This document shows, piece by piece, positions 5,854 through 7,998 of a stretch of DNA of 7,998 bases. This DNA comes from an uncultured bacterium (GTDB lineage: Bacteria; Desulfobacterota; Desulfobulbia; Desulfobulbales; Desulfobulbaceae). How positions within the stretch are numbered: position 1 is the first letter of the stretch; the number at the start of each line of letters is the position of its first letter. The notes beneath the pieces are model-generated. The model worked only from the letters and a program-made list of their open reading frames with translations, ran no database searches and was not told the origin of the DNA. The position numbers and the translations under genes were made by a program. The stretch spans positions 1-7,998 of the forward strand of contig CAIMMA010000449.1 in NCBI GenBank assembly GCA_903842475.1, written 5' to 3'.

Positions 5854-7998
5854 TCAACTGAGCCGGAAATACCGGAGCCGGTTGGCGTTGGTGACCACGG
5901 TCACCGAGGACAGCGCCATGGCGGCGCTGGCAAACACCGGGTCCAGCAGCCAGCCGGTAAGCGGATAGAACAGGCCGGCAGCCAACGGAATGCCGATCAC
6001 ATTATAGATAAAGGCGCCGAACAGGTTCTGTTTGATGTTGCGGATGGTGGCGCTGGAAATGGCGATGGCCATGGCCACCAGGTGCAGGCTTTCACCGGCC
6101 AGGGTGATATCGGCGTTTTCGATGGCCACATCGGCGCCGCTGCCGAGGGCAAAGCCGGTATCCGCCTGGGCCAGGGCCGGGGCATCGTTGACGCCGTCGC
6201 CGACCATGCCGACCTTATGGCCCTGTTGCTGCAATTGCTCGATCACCCGCAGCTTCTCCTCCGGCATTATTTCGCTGTGGACCTCGCCGATCCCGACCTC
6301 CCGGGCCACGGCCATGGCGGTCGCCCGGTTGTCGCCGGTGCACATGACCACCACGATCCCCAGGCGCTGCAGGGCGGCGATGGCGGCGGCCGAATCCCGG
6401 CGCACCGGATCCTTCAGAATCAACAGCCCCAGAACCTGCTCGCCCCGGCCCAGCCACACCGGCGTGCCCCCTTGGGCCGCCTGCCGCTCCGCCTCCGCCG
6501 CCAGTTCGGCGGGCAGCGCGAGTCCCTGTTCGGTCAGAAAATGATCGTTACCCAGCAGATAACCGACGCCGTCGTGGTCCGCCCGCACGCCCCGGCCGGG
6601 GATAGCGGTGAAGTTTTCCAGGGCCAGCAACGCTGTTCCTTGCTGCTGTTGCGCCACCAGCACGGCCTCGGCCAGCGGGTGTTCCGAGCCGCTTTCCAGG
6701 CTGGCCGCCCAGAGCAGCACCTCGGCCTCGCTGCAGCCGGCGGCCGGAACAATTGCCGCCACCGCCGGCCGCCCTTCGGTGAGGGTGCCGGTTTTATCGA
6801 CCACCACATGGGTCAACGTGGCCGCGGTCTGCAGGGCGTCACTGTTGCGGATCAGCACATTTTCGGCGGCGGCCCGGCTGGTGCCGACCATGATCGCGAT
6901 CGGCGTGGCCAGTCCCAGGGCGCAGGGGCAGGCAATCACCAGCACCGCGATGGCGGCGGTGAGGGCAAAGGCCAGACGGGGCTCCGGCGCCAGGACCAAC
7001 CAGGCGCCCAAGGTCAGTAGGGCGATCAGCAGCACCACCGGCACAAAGACCCCGGCGATCCGGTCCACCAGGCGACCGATGGGCGGCTTGCTCAGCTGCG
7101 CCGATTTGACCAGGCGGATGATTCGGGCCAAGGTGGTCTCCTCGCCCAGACGGGTAACCGTGAGCACAAACACGCCGCTGCGGTTCATCGTGCCGCCGGT
7201 GACCGAATCGCCGACCTCCCTGGCAACCGCCACCGGCTCGCCGGTGAGCATCGATTCGTCGATGGTGGTGCGTCCCTGGGTGATCACCCCGTCGATGGGC
7301 ACCTTTTCACCGGGCCGCACCCGCACCAAGTCGCCTATTCGCAGCAGGCTGACCGGAACCTCGACCTGCCCGGCCGAACGGATGACCCAGGCGGTCTTGG
7401 CGCGAAGGCCGACCAGAGCGCCGATGGCCTCGCTGGTGGTTCGCTTGGCCCTGGTCTCCAGGGCATGCCCCAACTGCAGAAAAGCCAGGATCATTACCGA
7501 AGCATCCAGATAGAGGTGCTTACCGCCGTCGGGAATGAAATCCGGAGCCAGAATCACCAGCACCGAAGAAATCCAGGCCGACCCGGTTCCCAAGGCCACC
7601 AGGGTGTCCATGTTGGCGGACCGGTGGCGGGCCTGCTTCCAGGCATTGATAAAATAGTTGCGGCCGCTGAAAACCATGGTGAGCAGGCAGAGCAGGGCCG
7701 CCCCAGCCCAGAACCCCGGACTTTCATGGAGGTGCGGAAAAACGCCCGACATATGACCAGCCATGATGCCGAACCCCACCAGCCCGGCAAGGATCGCCCG
7801 CTGCCACGAACGACGGATTTCCCGGCGGGTTTCCTCGGCCTGCTGGGTGGCGGGGTCGGCATAGGCCTCCTCCAGCACCCCCTGATAGCCGATATCGGCC
7901 AGCCGCAGGAGCACATCGGCCGGATGCTGCCCGGTCGACATCCGCAAACGGTCCGCCTCGACAACGACCTCTGTGCCCGCGTCCCGGGCCTGCAACAC
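5854..7998 (-). CDS. copA: Cu(I)-exporting P1B-1-type ATPase, N-terminus outside window
   Basis: ATP-driven copper(I) (or silver) exporter of the inner membrane. The 714 residues seen begin inside the N-terminal heavy-metal-associated domain; only its end (~10-42) is here, so its CxxC metal site is beyond the window. Numbering within the fragment: membrane helices ~68-86, 95-111, 129-150 and 160-180; actuator domain with TGEP (252-255); helix with CPC (357-359); phosphorylation motif DKTGT (401-405); nucleotide-binding SEHPLA (438-443); hinge GDGVNDAP (600-607); last two helices with YNVIGIP (665-671) and MALSS (694-698). CPC, YN-x4-P and MxxSS together define the Cu+/Ag+ subgroup P1B-1. E181 and D312 sit where CopA proteins carry acidic copper-entry residues. 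The valine codon at the edge is internal, not a start. Stop TGA at 5854. It is transcribed toward the unknown membrane protein. The visible part is intact. Confidence 0.96.
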   Translation of the reverse strand: MLQARDAGTEVVVEADRLRMSTGQHPADVLLRLADIGYQGVLEEAYADPATQQAEETRREIRRSWQRAILAGLVGFGIMAGHMSGVFPHLHESPGFWAGAALLCLLTMVFSGRNYFINAWKQARHRSANMDTLVALGTGSAWISSVLVILAPDFIPDGGKHLYLDASVMILAFLQLGHALETRAKRTTSEAIGALVGLRAKTAWVIRSAGQVEVPVSLLRIGDLVRVRPGEKVPIDGVITQGRTTIDESMLTGEPVAVAREVGDSVTGGTMNRSGVFVLTVTRLGEETTLARIIRLVKSAQLSKPPIGRLVDRIAGVFVPVVLLIALLTLGAWLVLAPEPRLAFALTAAIAVLVIACPCALGLATPIAIMVGTSRAAAENVLIRNSDALQTAATLTHVVVDKTGTLTEGRPAVAAIVPAAGCSEAEVLLWAASLESGSEHPLAEAVLVAQQQQGTALLALENFTAIPGRGVRADHDGVGYLLGNDHFLTEQGLALPAELAAEAERQAAQGGTPVWLGRGEQVLGLLILKDPVRRDSAAAIAALQRLGIVVVMCTGDNRATAMAVAREVGIGEVHSEIMPEEKLRVIEQLQQQGHKVGMVGDGVNDAPALAQADTGFALGSGADVAIENADITLAGESLHLVAMAIAISSATIRNIKQNLFGAFIYNVIGIPLAAGLFYPLTGWLLDPVFASAAMALSSVTVVTNANRLRYFRLS

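Noticed and set aside
6082..7020. 312-residue open frame on the plus strand, opposite copA
   Set aside because: Shadow of the ATPase gene; rich in Gly/Gln/His/Arg with no recognisable fold.
6608..7513. 301-residue open frame on the plus strand, opposite copA
   Set aside because: Shadow of the ATPase gene; Ser/Arg/Ala/Thr-rich with no domain.

Overview
The window reads as a stretch of chromosome from a GC-rich Gram-negative bacterium. A periplasm-spanning MCE protein requires an outer membrane, and hand counts give about 65% G+C in the start of the letB-like gene and about 40% in the toxin-antitoxin island. The gene set and the style of the repeats suggest a Desulfobacterota-type (former deltaproteobacterial) organism, but this is a weak inference and no genus can be named.

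Layout. (1) 1-3367, plus strand: a lipid-transport pair, a PqiA/LetA-family inner-membrane protein followed 3 bases later by a 908-residue LetB-like protein with one membrane anchor and seven MCE domains. (2) 3486-3821, plus: a YajD-type HNH nuclease. (3) 3822-4876: an AT-richer island holding a YefM/YoeB toxin-antitoxin pair with its own operator. It is followed by a 363-base gene-free stretch carrying what look like transposon relics: a three-unit array resembling IS21-family ends, a 13-bp tandem duplication and a GGGTCA/TGACCC hairpin. (4) 4877-5728, minus: an uncharacterised polytopic membrane protein. (5) 5854-7998, minus: a Cu(I)-exporting P1B-1 ATPase (CopA), cut by the right edge of the window so that most of its N-terminal metal-binding domain is missing.

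How the genes work together. LetA and LetB should act as one inner-membrane-to-outer-membrane lipid conduit. YefM and YoeB form a self-contained addiction module whose coding regions overlap by one base. The CopA gene is followed in the same direction by the unknown membrane protein, which could be linked to metal or envelope stress; a possible terminator between them weakens a simple operon reading. No wholly new multi-gene system is evident. The most interesting points are the A-B-A-B-B-A-B pattern of the seven MCE repeats, the two GTAC cores 12 bp apart before the antitoxin, the relic repeat zone, and the unassigned membrane protein next to copA.
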